Shown: positions 37,620 to 49,172 of the stretch, in pieces
Layout: each line of letters starts with the position of its first letter
How positions within the stretch are numbered: the stretch's first letter is position 1
Origin: Lycocorax pyrrhopterus obiensis
Taxonomy: Eukaryota > Chordata > Aves > Passeriformes > Paradisaeidae
Reading direction: 5' to 3'
Assembly (NCBI GenBank): GCA_014706295.1
Contig: JACSVZ010000009.1
Location: 36,591,768-36,655,767 of the forward strand
DNA: 64,000 nucleotides
The notes under the pieces: generated by a model
The model's database searches: none
The model's input: the letters and a program-made list of their open reading frames with translations, nothing else
Told to the model about the DNA's origin: nothing
Made by a program: the position numbers and the translations under genes

Positions 37620-38763
37620 TCACAGGTTTCAAAACAAATATTCTGTCTTGCCATGAAGGTACGCAGGGAAAGATGAGACTGTTTGGTCATTATAAAGCAA
37701 ACTTGTTTCCTGCCAGCAAAGAAACAGGAATATATGCAAATCAGGACTAAAATTATTAATGCAATGAGTTCATTTCAGTTTCTCCCTGTTACACATGAGA
37801 TGTAAGATGTAGTGGATGAGGTTTTAGCGTTACGAGGAAATAATAATTGCCAAAACGATCCCTCAGTTTTCCTGAATGGAAAAACAAGACATGGGAAGTT
37901 ACAGGGAATGAAAGTGGTAAAAGTAATTCTAGGTACAGGTTTTTCATGTAAGTATAAACCCTGAAATTAGTTTCCAGGAGCAATCTTCAATGTGGAAGTG
38001 GAAGCTCACACTTTTATAAAGAATTAGAGGAATATAAAAAGAAAGGTCCCTTTATCCTTCACTTCATCAAAAAAAATCTGAGCTACTTCTTTAACCTCAT
38101 CACTCAAAGTCAAGGGATTAAGACTCCATCTTTTACAAAATTAGAAAAGAGATTCCTTCTGCCTGCTTGGATACTAAACCCACAGCAGTGAATTTGGTGA
38201 CGTTTGAAACTGGTTTGAAGAAAAAGATGCAGAGCCCCAAAGAAAGAAATACCTTCTACTGAATGAAATGCAGAATTCCAAATGGGAAGAGCTGGATGCT
38301 GTTGGGAGGCATTGCCAGTGCTGGAATTTGCAAACTTCCAGACTGCAGGCTATGGGAGACACTGGGATCCTCTTTGATTCCAGTGATATTTTCATTATTT
38401 CAACATATTGCATTAATTTCTTTTGACTCACTGGTTCTCTGCTGCTCCTCAATATTTCAGAGTGTTCCTAAAGAGCCCGAGCAGATTTGACACTTTAATA
38501 TTTTACTTTGTAACTATATAATATTTAATACTAAAATGCTTCTACCAATTCAATTTTAAATTGCTAAACCTGCCTCTTACCAAAAACAGAAGATACGAGG
38601 AATATTTGTGTCCCATAGATAGAAAATATCAAGTTGCAAGGGAAAATTAATTTGCAGCCTACTTTCCTTCTGAAATACGTACTTGAAGTCAATAAATGCT
38701 ACAGAAGACCAAGACCAACTTCACCTACACGTGTCTGGGTTTGGCCTGGTTCATTTTGTCAGG
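37620..38763. other. unique non-coding DNA
   Basis: Nothing is recognised. A perfect ATGCAAAT octamer occurs at 37734-37741. Short ORFs (75-92 codons) at 38.2-38.5 kb on both strands look random. Confidence 0.55.
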
Positions 38764-38960
38764 GAATCACAGGATGATTTAGCTTGGGAGGCACATCTAG
38801 AGCCGTGTGGTCCAACACCCACTCAAAAAAGGGCCAATCTTAGAGCTAGAGAATATTGCCCAGGGCCTCCTCAGCTGGGTTTGGAACACCTAAGGATAAC
38901 TTTTCCTAAGATTCCCACTGGACCCCTCTTCCAGCACTTGACCAGCCTCAAAGAGAGAAA
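38764..38960 (-). mobile_element. CR1 LINE 3' fragment, old
   Basis: The antisense tail starts AATCACAGGATGATTTAGC and then TTGGGAGGCACATCTAGAG, followed by GTCCAACACCCACTCAAA and a degraded CCTCCTCAGCTGGGTTTGGA block, ending near CCAGCACTTGACCAGCCTC. Divergence is clearly higher than in the copies at 37.0 or 63.2 kb, so this is an older insertion. A 22-base T-run (38988-39009) lies just beyond it. Confidence 0.75.
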
Positions 38961-38987
38961 TTTCAAGCTTGATAAAAAATAACGGCC

Positions 38988-39009
38988 TTTTTTTTTTTTT
39001 TTTTTTTTT
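38988..39009. repeat. poly-T run (22 bases)
   Basis: This is the longest uninterrupted homopolymer in the window. CR1 does not end in poly-A, so this is not a retroposon tail of the neighbouring CR1 copy. It is more likely an ordinary slippage tract. Confidence 0.9.
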
Positions 39010-41559
39010 AATTTGTTTGCTTTCAGATCCTCAGGCTGATACTTTGATGGGATAGAGAAGAAAGTTCAAATGGACATTCTAGCCTTTCCTATAGCTAATA
39101 ATGGAAAACAAAGTCCTTTTCTCAGCTATCTCAGCTCGTAACACAACCCTGCCCTCAGTGTAGACACAAACCAGCTCAGAAAATCTCTGTTCTTTTATTT
39201 AAAGGGAATCTGAGAGGAAAAAATCCCATCCAGAAACAAATCGTGTTTCCCAAATCACACACCTGGCCTTCAAGCTTGGCTTGGGACTAACTCTTCCACT
39301 CTTGGGGAATCTTAATGAGTTCTTGCTCTACTTCTGTCTGCTAAAATAAGACTTTTAGGAAAGGTAAATTCCCATTCCTCTTGACAAGGGTGACTATAAA
39401 CCCCTGCTGCCTTCTCCAGGACAGGTTCATAATTTCCCATCAGGCAATAAAATATCCCACAAAACACAGCACAGTGTGTTTCACGCAGAAATTAGGGACT
39501 TACAGAGCTTTCTCATACCTCAAACTCCCCTTGATATCAATATTTGTTGTTATGAGATAAAGTCACATCAACAATTTTGACCTTTTCATGGTATTTTTGT
39601 TTTACCAGTTTCATGCAGCCTGGCACTTTTTCCTTTCAAACTTTCTCCCCACCCGTCCTGTATGCCACTTTTCCCAAAATTCCTTATTCTCAGGGTAAAT
39701 TTGAGACTGGAACCTCTGACTCCTGTGCACTGTGATTATCTATGGGAAAAAACGGAGCCAGCTCTAGGGAGAGCTTTTCCTTTGGATCTCTGCAGGGACC
39801 CAAGGGCATTGCTCCTTTGATACTATTTTTTTAGGAATCCTCAAGTCCGTCTGTGCACAGTGGAAAGTTTATTGTGATATGACCATGTGGTAATAATATA
39901 TCAAAGTCCAGCATTAAAATATTTCTAAAACATGAAAAATGGGCTGTTCATAATGTTAAAGAAGGACAAGGAAATTTGCTGACAATGTGGGTAATTTCCT
40001 GAAATCAGAGTTCATCTTGTAGCAAAGTCATGTTCTGTGGACAACAGAAACAAGCAGAGCATAAATCACTCACTCACACACACTATCTCCTCTGTCCTGG
40101 TGATCGCATGGGTTTGGGATCACAGCAAAGCACACTATGCCTCAGAAGAATAATAAGGGCCTCTTTCAATATCCATGGAAAACAATGGAAAGGCTCCCGT
40201 TGACATGGACTTCAAGGGATGAGTATTTCATCTGGCTGTAACACCACAAAGGTCTTAAAACAAGACCTGCAGGGAGATTTTTGCCAAAAAAACCCATACT
40301 GAAACTAGGTATGAAAGTGTACTTTTAATCTATACAATGAATACACACATGTAAGAAAGTCACTAAGCACAAAAAACGTGGATTTTTCCATTTTTCACGC
40401 CTGGCAAATGGATTGTGGAAAGTTTCTCCTAATTTAATCAACAGTCTTAAATGTATGATCAAATATTCTGATTTTTTAAAAAAATCTGTATATTGGTTTA
40501 ACTGTTGGAGCATAAGCAGTCCCAATGACTTTGAGAGCACACATATTAAAACTATGACCACATTTACATACTAAATATATGAATATTTTCTAAATCACTG
40601 TGAGGGTATTATATTTTGAAGGGTATTAAAACTCTTTGTACTCCTCAGGTTTTTGCAATTTCACGTTTCTGAAGCAGAAACTTCCTCTTACTCTTTACAA
40701 GAGTTTAAAACAGCATCAGTTAAATGTAGTCTCATTTTCTAGTTTGGGACACATCCTGCTCTGAAATATTTCACATCTTAAACATTTCTTTTCAGCAGGA
40801 CAATAAAAAATTTGGAGGGCTAGGGGCACGTCCACCTATGACAACCTGGGATTGCATTACCAAAAGAGAAAGAACCTTTTAACACAGGAAAAGCAAGGCT
40901 GGGTAGCAAATAAATTAGATACAGACATGAGATAATAGAAAGCACAGTAATCAGAAGACATGTTTTATTATTACAGGTGGAGATAATGTTGGGAAGAAAG
41001 TGTGGGAGAATGCCTTGGGCTTGTTTTAAGACCAACATAAAAACGCAATACCTTTATGTTTGCTTTAGCATCGTTTTTTTTAAGTAAGGTTTATTTTTGC
41101 CCCATATTTATTTACTCTTCACATGTAAAAACAGGCCCATTGAAATATTTAAACGTGCCAAATACCTGGGATTTAACGTGACCGTGTCTGAACGCGAGGT
41201 CATTGTTTTGCTTACAGCAATATTTCCTACAGTCACATAAAAACTTCCCCTTCCATAAACTTCAGTGGGGTCAATAAGAAATTCTTCTTCTGACCTACAG
41301 AAGGTTTCTACATTTTTATTCTCTTTTATAAAATAGGTAAAAAGCTTAGGTAAGAGCTTTGGTCCACTCTAAGGTCTTTCTTCATATGATCGTGATTATT
41401 GTCCTGGGAGACTGAACGTGGCCCATCAGAAAGCCTTTGCAGGTATTTTTTTTAGGTTCTACAACTCAAATTGCAAGAGAAAATTGTATTTGTAATCCTC
41501 TACCATTCACCTTCATAGCAGAAAGGACTCTGGAAAGATGTGTAAATGTTCCACAGAAT

Positions 41560-41800
41560 CTGTCTTGAGGAATTTAATGATCATTAACCTGCTGCTAACC
41601 AAGATTAATAATGATCTAAAGTACATGCAACACAACTAAGAATAATTATGCAAATTATGTGGCTTTTCTCTTGAAGTTTTAAATTTGAACTTGGAATAAG
41701 AGTAATGCCCCATAAATTCCACCATTTTAATCAACAAAAGTCTTGCTAATGTCCATGTTAGAAACAGGAGGTTTAAATATTGGCTACATTTTTACCTGTA
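41560..41800. promoter_or_regulatory. candidate conserved element with octamer and homeodomain words
   Basis: The block contains AAGATTAATAATGATC, then AATAATTATGCAAATTATG with a perfect octamer ATGCAAAT (41648-41655) nested in near-symmetric ATAATT/AATTAT arms, followed by GAAGTTTTAAATTTGAAC, and CATTTTAATCAACAAAAG. POU/homeodomain composite sites of this kind are common in vertebrate neural enhancers. No repeats are present. Confirmation needs a multi-species alignment. Confidence 0.32.
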
Positions 41801-43799
41801 TTCCACAAGAAATTGGCCATTTTATGAGAGCTATGATACAGAGCCCATTATAACCATGAGAAAAATGTTTTTAAAAAGTTGAAAGAGAAGGCAAAATGAA
41901 ATGTGAATATTAACCACACGCCCCAATTTCTCCACCCACCCTCCAGCCATTTATAGGCAGTTCATAGAAGGTCTACTGGATTTGCTATCACACAGTGACA
42001 GAACAAAATATTCCAGTACTTTGCAAACTTGTAATTTCGTAAGTGAAGATTTGAAATGTTGGTATCCAGTACAACTTCTACAAAATTATCCTTCTAATTA
42101 GCATAAGCTCTTAAAATAGTTTCTGAGAACATCTTCCTGCAAATTCCTTTTTAAACTATATTAATTTTTTAAAATAATCATAGAATTATATGATACTTCT
42201 TTTTAAATAACATTTTAAAAGTGAACACAATGAGTATAAGTGCTGTTAGAACAATTTTTATTCGATTTTTGAAATGTATACTTGTGTTGCCTTTTTGTTT
42301 GTTTTGGCAAAATTGCCTGAAAATCCTGGAGCCAGAACTGGTTCAGGTAATCGTAAGTGATTTTGTTCATTTCAAGTAAGAATTATACCATATGCCACGC
42401 CTGAAATTAGAACTTAATCATCACCCATCACGCAGAGAATACAGACAGTTTTGATAAAGTTCCCTTTTCCAGCTAAAACAGTCATACAATGTTTGTTGTG
42501 TTCCTTCAGTACGAGGAAGAAAAAAGAACAGAATAAAAACTGGTTCCATTAAAGGAGGATTGCAGAGAAACTTTTCCATACTTGCACCCTCCACCAAGAT
42601 AGAGCTGGACAAATGTTGGGAAAAATTGACTTATGAACCTTGCACACAGATATCCCTCCCTGTCTTTAGTTGCACCACAGTTTTGCTCGCAATTCTTTGC
42701 CAACACTTAATTTTTAAAAGCATCTTTATGCACAAGAAATAGGTTCAGATTTAATGAATTAATCCCCCACTGGGACCTACCTCTAGATAGGTGATTCCAC
42801 ACAAGTTTATCCAAGCAGGCCAGAAACAAAAACTGTATTTGTGCACTCTAAATCATCACCTAACTTTTGGGTATTGAAGAAAGTAACTTTTAGGGCGAGT
42901 CAAATCTCACATAACCTTAGCTCGGGAGGCAGGAGGGTTCCTCCAGCCTCACTGGTAGAACGACATCGAGCAGCAAAATAAATGCATCAGCCAAAAGAAA
43001 GGACTGGAACACTGGGAAGAGAGCTGGGTCACCAGTTATAGCCAGCCTTCAGAGGAAGTACAACAACCGAGAAGGAGCTGATAATATTGTCTGATCTCTT
43101 TCAAAGGGAAAATTGAAATGAGATGGAGATAGCAATCAGTGCCGAGCTCTTTTTGTCAGCAAGGAAACGCAGACCACCATGTCCTTTCCCCCTTTGTATC
43201 TGACTTCACATCCCCCACCAGCATCCCCTCTTTGGAAACTTTTCCATGTGAAAATATTTAACACCTGTGTGGGAGCTCCACGTCACTGCAAGTAGGAGAA
43301 ATTCACCGTGAGCATTATCAGGTCATTCTTTTGGGCAGCAACGACTCTCAGACACAAACTCCAATGCTGAACCAGTGTTTTCATTGTAAAATGTACTCCT
43401 GAGTTTAGAAGGAGAACCCAACACACATAAATCAGGAGAAAACTCTACCAAATACATTTTGCTCAAGCCAACAGCAGGAGTTTGCTTGATTCAGATGTAC
43501 AGAAGGGGACGGGTAATGTGTACGTAAACACAAATTTTCTAACAATCAATGACCCGCCCTTCACAGAAATATCCACATTCACACATAAACAGGAGGAAAG
43601 ACCGGCAGGTAGCAGAAAGTGGAATGGGTTAAATAAATAAGGAGATGCAGTGCACAAAGCTAAATTTGAAGGAATATATTTGTTTTAAACCTTGGTTGAG
43701 TAGGGCAGACACAGAGCCATTGATATGCTGATCACTGTAACAACACGGAGCACGGAGACAATTTAAAACTTTACTCCTACATCTGATTCAGGGTATTGT

Positions 43800-44125
43800 T
43801 GAATAGCAGTTGTTGGAATTTATACAAATAACTATTCCTCTCGTCTATGTTTATGATATTTTATTAATCTTTCTATTATTACTATTATTATTAATAATAC
43901 AGGAGAGCTGTTTTTGCAAAGCTGCATTGTGTTCTCGCAGACATCTGCGCTTTGAAGAATTTCCTTTCAAAATTATAAAATATTTATACAATAAATCATC
44001 AGATGATTTAAAATTAAATCATTCTGGTTGTATTTATGTTCATGAATCAAATGTGACTTTTCTCGCTTTACATAGGTCTGTGCTGTTTTCAACCTCAACC
44101 TTTGCAAGTGACATTTTCATTTAGA
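43800..44125. promoter_or_regulatory. candidate conserved AT-rich element
   Basis: About 320 bases are AT-rich and non-repetitive apart from a small TATTATTAC run. A 19-bp palindrome TAAATCATC-A-GATGATTTA sits at 43992-44010, followed by AAATTAAATCATTC. The plus strand is open for 104 codons (43810-44124), which is long for such AT-rich DNA. The peptide starts with a hydrophobic leucine-rich stretch but has no recognisable domain. A conserved element is more likely than a gene. Confidence 0.3.
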
Positions 44126-44964
44126 ATCTTATCATTTCATAATTATTACCTTTCAGAACTCCTAGGGAGAGAACAAAAGCTTCCTCTTTGTATTTCCATT
44201 GTTATGTTTCTTTGAAGAACAAATTAAATTTCAATCCCAGCCAAAACAAACTTTTAAAGTACAAAATAAATGAGAAATTACGTGCAAAAAATAACAAGCT
44301 GTGCAAGCTTAAAGCGGCCTCTCATGAGCACAGGTATATCCTAGATAATTTATTACTGTGTTTTCTTTGTTTAACCAGTAGACCAAGCTCAGCCTAAGGA
44401 AACATGGCAAACATCTCACTGAAGGCGATCTGAGCTGCTCTGAACAGACACCGGGACTCTTGTGATGTTAATAAATGAGAAGGGATTGTTTATACCCCCA
44501 GAGTGGCTATTTACCACCTTTCAGATAATTGCTACCTTTTAATTGTCCTCTGAGCTGTCCAAAGAGGAGAAATCTGATTATTTCTCAGCTCCCTCACAAA
44601 ATGGGGAGCCACACTCAATAAAATACCACATTTACACGGTTGTAACTAATAGTAATCCTTACTATCATCAGATTCTTTTAATTTCACTCCAGTGGGCAGA
44701 TTATTCTTTTTTTTTTTAGGTAAATGTTGTGGCTCAGATTCATAGAAGAGGCACAACAGTAAAATGGAGCAAACAAAATATTTGCGAGCCTGGAAGGTAC
44801 TTCCTCTTTTTCAGGGAAATTTCGGTTTTAAGTAAGGAAACAAACAAACTTTGCACTATCGAAAAAAAAAAAAAAAACCAAAAAATCAGCCTGGAAGCAG
44901 GAGGAGGGGGAGAAATCAAGGGACCTGGAGAGTGTTCAAGTCCCAGCAAGGGACAGGAACGTAA

Positions 44965-45256
44965 GTGGCTCCTGGCAGCCCCGTCCGGATGAAGAGCCGG
45001 GTTGGCGGCACTCGAAGCCTGGCAGAGCGCGCGGCGCTGATGGCAACGAGGGAGAGAGGCACTCACCTCGTAAAACAGTGACACCTGGGCGATGCAGCAG
45101 CCTGCAATCCCTCCTTCCCGAGCCCTGCAATCACAGGTTCTCCAGCACACGGAGGGGTTTTATGAGATTCACCAACGCCCCGGAGAAGCGAGGAGGTCGG
45201 GGACGGCACGGCCACACGCAGGGCCCTGTGCCCCAAACGGACCCGGCGCCTGCTTT
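44965..45256 (-). promoter_or_regulatory. CpG-rich patch, candidate promoter with first exon
   Basis: About two dozen CpG dinucleotides lie in under 300 bases, against a CpG-poor AT-rich background. They include GAGCGCGCGGCG and GGACCCGGCGCC on the plus strand. On the minus strand, reading leftward, the patch contains a perfect consensus splice donor, TTTTACGAG|GTGAGTGCC, with the last exon base at 45067. The minus-strand sequence from about 45256 to 45067 has no ATG, as expected of a non-coding first exon. A GTAAGT donor on the plus strand (GGAAC|GTAAGT at 44960/44961) lies at the other edge. Together these suggest a small CpG-island promoter transcribing leftward. No TATA box or transcript is known to me, so this is inference. 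Confidence 0.4.
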
Positions 45257-45636
45257 GATTAAAAGTTGTGATCCCGTCATGTTTTAACATCAGCTCAGCT
45301 GCCAAATCCACCGAAATTCACCCATTCCAAGCTAAAAGTAGCTGCGCAGTCCAAAATTATGAGCAAAACAGAATAAAACAATATTTTGTTTGGACTCAAA
45401 AAAATAATTTATTGAAAACAAACATTACAAATCTATTTTATTTCCCCCCGGAGCCTTGCAAAGAGAACCAATATTCAGCTGATATATTTTGTGTATGACC
45501 ACAGTTGTACATTAACCTCAGTGATTTAAGCTGCAGTTGTGCCTAAATGCCCTCGGCCAGCACAGAGCCCCTCGTGCGAGGCACAAAGTGCTGCCACCGT
45601 AGAGAGCTGGGACAGGGAGGGGACACTGAGACACTG
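45257..45636. other. unique AT-rich DNA right of the CpG patch
   Basis: Nothing is recognised. If the CpG patch is a promoter firing leftward, this would be its upstream region; it contains GCTTTGATTAAAAGTTGTG close to the patch. Confidence 0.5.
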
Positions 45637-45700
45637 AACCCTCCTCAGCTTGGTTAGGATTGGGGCTTAACCCTCCTCAGCTTGGTTAGGGTTGGGACTT
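45637..45700. repeat. tandem duplication, two 32-bp units
   Basis: Two adjacent copies of a 32-base unit start AACCCTCCTCAGCTTGGTTA at 45637 and 45669. They differ at two positions. It is a young local duplication with no obvious function. Confidence 0.9.
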
Positions 45701-48339
45701 AACTCCTTCGTTATCGAGGAGTCCAACCAAACCTGAGCATCTCCAGCTGCCTGGTTTTAAATACATCCCTTTTCCCGATCCATGCCCTTCCCAAATCACC
45801 ACTGCAGCATCCCCTAACACCTCTGCTATTGAAACCACCTTGCGGTTTTCCCAGGTTTTTTCAATTCCCAAGTGTAGCATCCCTAAATTTTTGCCTAATG
45901 TAGATACCAGCCAATATTACTGTCTTATAAATGACATGGGAAGGAGTCCCAAATCATGTCAGCCAGGGACATAAACAACTTAATTTTTAATCCTTTCCAG
46001 TGATATCACTGTTTCAGGAGTGAAAAGAATAAGATATTATTTCAGTCATTTGATCTTCTTATTTTGGATACACACTGGATTACTTGGGGGGGGTTTAATC
46101 CAATTAGGATTGCCTCTCTTAGCTTAGGCAAAAACCAATGGGGAGATCCTTCTCAGTGAAGGACAACTCACCCTAAATAAAGGGAAAAACTGCTTCATCA
46201 ATATTCCTCATGTACAATTTTAAACCTGCTACTCTTCAATGCTGTTTTTCAGAGAAACTGGTTTGGGCTATGGTATTTCTTTTTTTTTCCCAGAGAATAA
46301 GATGAAAATCTACTGCCATCAACTTTGTGTTATTCCGAAGCTCTAAGAAGAAAACCACCTGGTATTTTTCTTCAGCCCCTCTATATGCATATGCAAATCC
46401 AACAGCTTCAGGATCTGCCAAACTATTTACCAAGTTTGTCAGGGAAACAGCCTCCGAAACAATCTTCTTTCAAAATAATTTTCTATGATTCTAAATACTT
46501 CCTTTGAACGCTATTTTTGTCTCTGAAAGCATATTCGCCCTTGCAGTCTGACTGCTTGTTAAGGAAAAACAACAAGAAAAACACTGAAATCTCACTGTTG
46601 GCCTATATTCTACTGCCAGTGTTCAAACATCAGGATCCCAACAGTATCCCAGCGCCTGAAAAACATCTCCTTTTCTTTGAAATCTGCCTGGGCTGTGGAT
46701 GAGAAATTGCCAGTAGAAATTACAACATTTGCCATGACTGAGATGGGGTGGGTTTTCGCATTTGGATTGAATGAAACCATGGAAAATGTTGTTAGTAACA
46801 ACTCCAATGTTATAAAAAATCACCAAGTGACAGATTTCGAGATTAAAAGGAAATATTAAAAATCCCCTTCAATATTTAAAGCTTACTTAACTAGTAGCAC
46901 TTCACTTGACACTGACTCGTGTCATTTTCTTTCATTCCTCTTTTGATCCATGCAAAGCAGTTACACGATTGCAAATATCTTATCATGTCACCTTCTCATA
47001 TGGATATGAGATGAAAGAATATTATCTCAAGCTGAGTGATAAGTCCTGTACCAAAACTACGGGTGGAATCTGCACAATCTGATGCTAAATGGGAACAGGG
47101 GGGCAGCGGCACCGGGCGTTTTTTCTTCCTGATATTCTCTGTTGAGGATAGTTGAGGAAAAAAAAAGGTCTTATTTTAATAGGTTATTCAAGGCTCCTAA
47201 TTAACCATTGAGATTTTACACCAGGTTAGCTGAGCTTCTTGTCAAGGCACAGGGATCACTCAAATTGCTTTTATTTGCATGATTACGAAGTGGCAAACCA
47301 TCAATACTCCTTCACCTCTGATTTTAAACATGCAAAGGGCATCAAAAGGCCTATTAACATGAAATAAAATTAGCCCTCATCTGTTTTATTTTAAAGGGAC
47401 TCTTCCCTCCCCCTTCCCCCCCCTTTCTTTCTTATTTAGGGAACTGGGTTCCTTTCCCATACTTGGTATGTAGTACATCTTTTTTTCTCAGAGTTAATTC
47501 TCCAAGTCTGGTCTGTCAGCCAGTATAAACAACACTTGATGAATGAGACTCAAGGTGTTTAGTCACCTGAAGCAGCTGTTTGAAGTAACTCTACACACAG
47601 CCTGAGGCCCGTGTTTTCACAGCTGTGGGAACTCTTCAAAAGCTTTTCCTCTTGGCCTGCTCCTTTGCTGTGGCTTTAGACTCTTAGCGCAAAATCTGGA
47701 CAATTTCAAAAGGGCACAATGAAACTAGAGACAGCAATTTTTGATGATTTTTGGGCCAAAAAAAGGGCCTAGAATAAATAAATGGAGTACATTTGAAAGT
47801 GCTTTACCTAGGTGGGCTATATATCTAAGAACTGCTCGCTCTACATGTGCCCATGCCCTCACTTAAAAGGGGAGATGGGGGGGTTCAAGCCCTGCTCTCT
47901 GTTTACAACTATTTTCACTTTCTTCTCTGATGCGGCAGATTGAAAACTAAATGTTTATGGGCCCGGAAAAGCACATACCTGAAATAAACTCAGCGAGATT
48001 TTCAGAGCTGGAAAGCCCTCCAAACTCATAAATAGACCTGCAATGATTAGTGATCTGTGCTCCCCGCTGGGAAGCTTTGGAGAATTGGCCTCGTGGAGGT
48101 CGTGTGATTGCTTCTCCTGGCTCCAGGGCTGTGCCTTTGTGATCTGCCTCACTGTGTCCATGTAGGTAGCCAAAGAAGTGATGGGCCCGAATAAAAATAA
48201 AATAAAAAAATACACCAGAACTGAGCAAGGCGCTGAGCTGGCAGGAAAATCACAGTTTTGCAAACGCGGGACCCAATGGTGCAGCTGGGCTGAAATGTTA
48301 TATGCGGAATGAGGTCATGGATCAGAAAATGGATTTTAT
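45701..48339. other. unique DNA with possible regulatory blocks and a minus-strand donor
   Basis: No gene is recognised. A perfect octamer ATTTGCAT at 47273-47280 sits in TTTTATTTGCATGATTACG within a non-repetitive block (about 47230-47400), and another, ATGCAAAT, is at 46391-46398. A C/T-rich tract lies at 47399-47436. On the minus strand TTTATTTCAG|GTATGT gives a good donor at 47979; the 200 bases upstream of it are open in two frames (see findings). Confidence 0.5.
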
Positions 48340-48620
48340 TTGGAGGTGGGAGCGGACTGCGAGGCTCAAAGCGTGGTGATGAACTCGCTGGAAAATCCTG
48401 AGCGATAAATGGGCAGGTTCTGCCTCCGCGGGAGGAGCGGCACGGGGCTCCTCGCGGGCTCAGACAGATATTGCTCAGCCCTGTGTGTAACGGCGGGGCC
48501 ACCACACCAGCCCCAGAAGGTGAGCATCCCACGGGAAAGGGAGATGGAAAATAACTCCAGCAAAGCGTTGACGTGAGCCCCAGAAAGGGATGTGAGTCGA
48601 CAGATCTCATCGGGGAGGCT
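48340..48620 (+). promoter_or_regulatory. second CpG-rich patch with a splice donor
   Basis: Roughly nineteen CpGs lie in 280 bases, including CCGCGGG, CTCGCGGG and AACGGCGGGG. On the plus strand CCCCAGAAG|GTGAGC is a near-consensus donor with the last exon base at 48519. An ATG at 48409 opens a frame of exactly 37 codons to that donor and continues to a stop at about 48568. On the minus strand the same patch lies upstream of the donor at 47979. A bidirectional promoter would fit, but a chance GC-rich patch is also possible. The 153-codon minus-strand ORF across it (48149-48610) is rich in P and S without a recognisable domain. Confidence 0.28.
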
Positions 48621-48899
48621 GTGTCAGGTGGATGCTTAATTCACTGAATAACGCTTTCCATTTCTGAGTTCACCCAAACAAGGAAACACAGACACGTCCA
48701 ACCTCAGCTTTCAAACGTGTCCAACAAAAGGCATCAGGAAGCCTGCCAGGAAGAGTGAGGATGGGACAAACTACTCCTGAGACAGTAGAACAAACATGCC
48801 CCAGCCGTAGCTGTTTTAACACCGCATGCCTCCCACACATTTCTCCATAAATCCTTCTTTTCTTGCCTCTCATTTTCTCCAGTTTACAAAAATTCTCAT

Positions 48900-49135
48900 G
48901 TTAACAGAAAACGTTTAGTTTAAATTGATCCTCAGCCATCCTTGGCATGTATTACACATGCTCACTCTTTTATGTTTTATAGCTTATGTCATCCTGTATT
49001 TATCATTTAGTGAAGGCCTTATATTTCTGGCTTGCTGTTGCCCCTTATCAGATGATAAAATGTTCCCTCAGGAGGGAGAGAATTTTTATGAATTATGATG
49101 ATAGTATAGAAAATAAATGACTTATTGGCACTACA
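48900..49135. promoter_or_regulatory. candidate conserved AT-rich element
   Basis: This non-repetitive AT-rich block holds GTTTAGTTTAAATTGATC, GTATTTATCATTTAGTG, a palindromic CTTATCAGATGATAAAATG (GATA- and MEIS-like halves) and TTTTTATGAATTATGATG. The texture is that of a developmental enhancer. There is no direct proof. Confidence 0.22.
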
Positions 49136-49172
49136 ATCAGGCTGTACATGGAAGCATGTTCTTCGAAAGTTT

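Larger units (their letters stand above)
39010..44960. other. long AT-rich unique stretch
   Basis: No gene or transposon is recognised for nearly 6 kb. This is the longest transposon-free stretch in the window. Candidate regulatory blocks at 41560-41800 and 43800-44125 are listed separately. The ORFs here are short. Confidence 0.55.
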
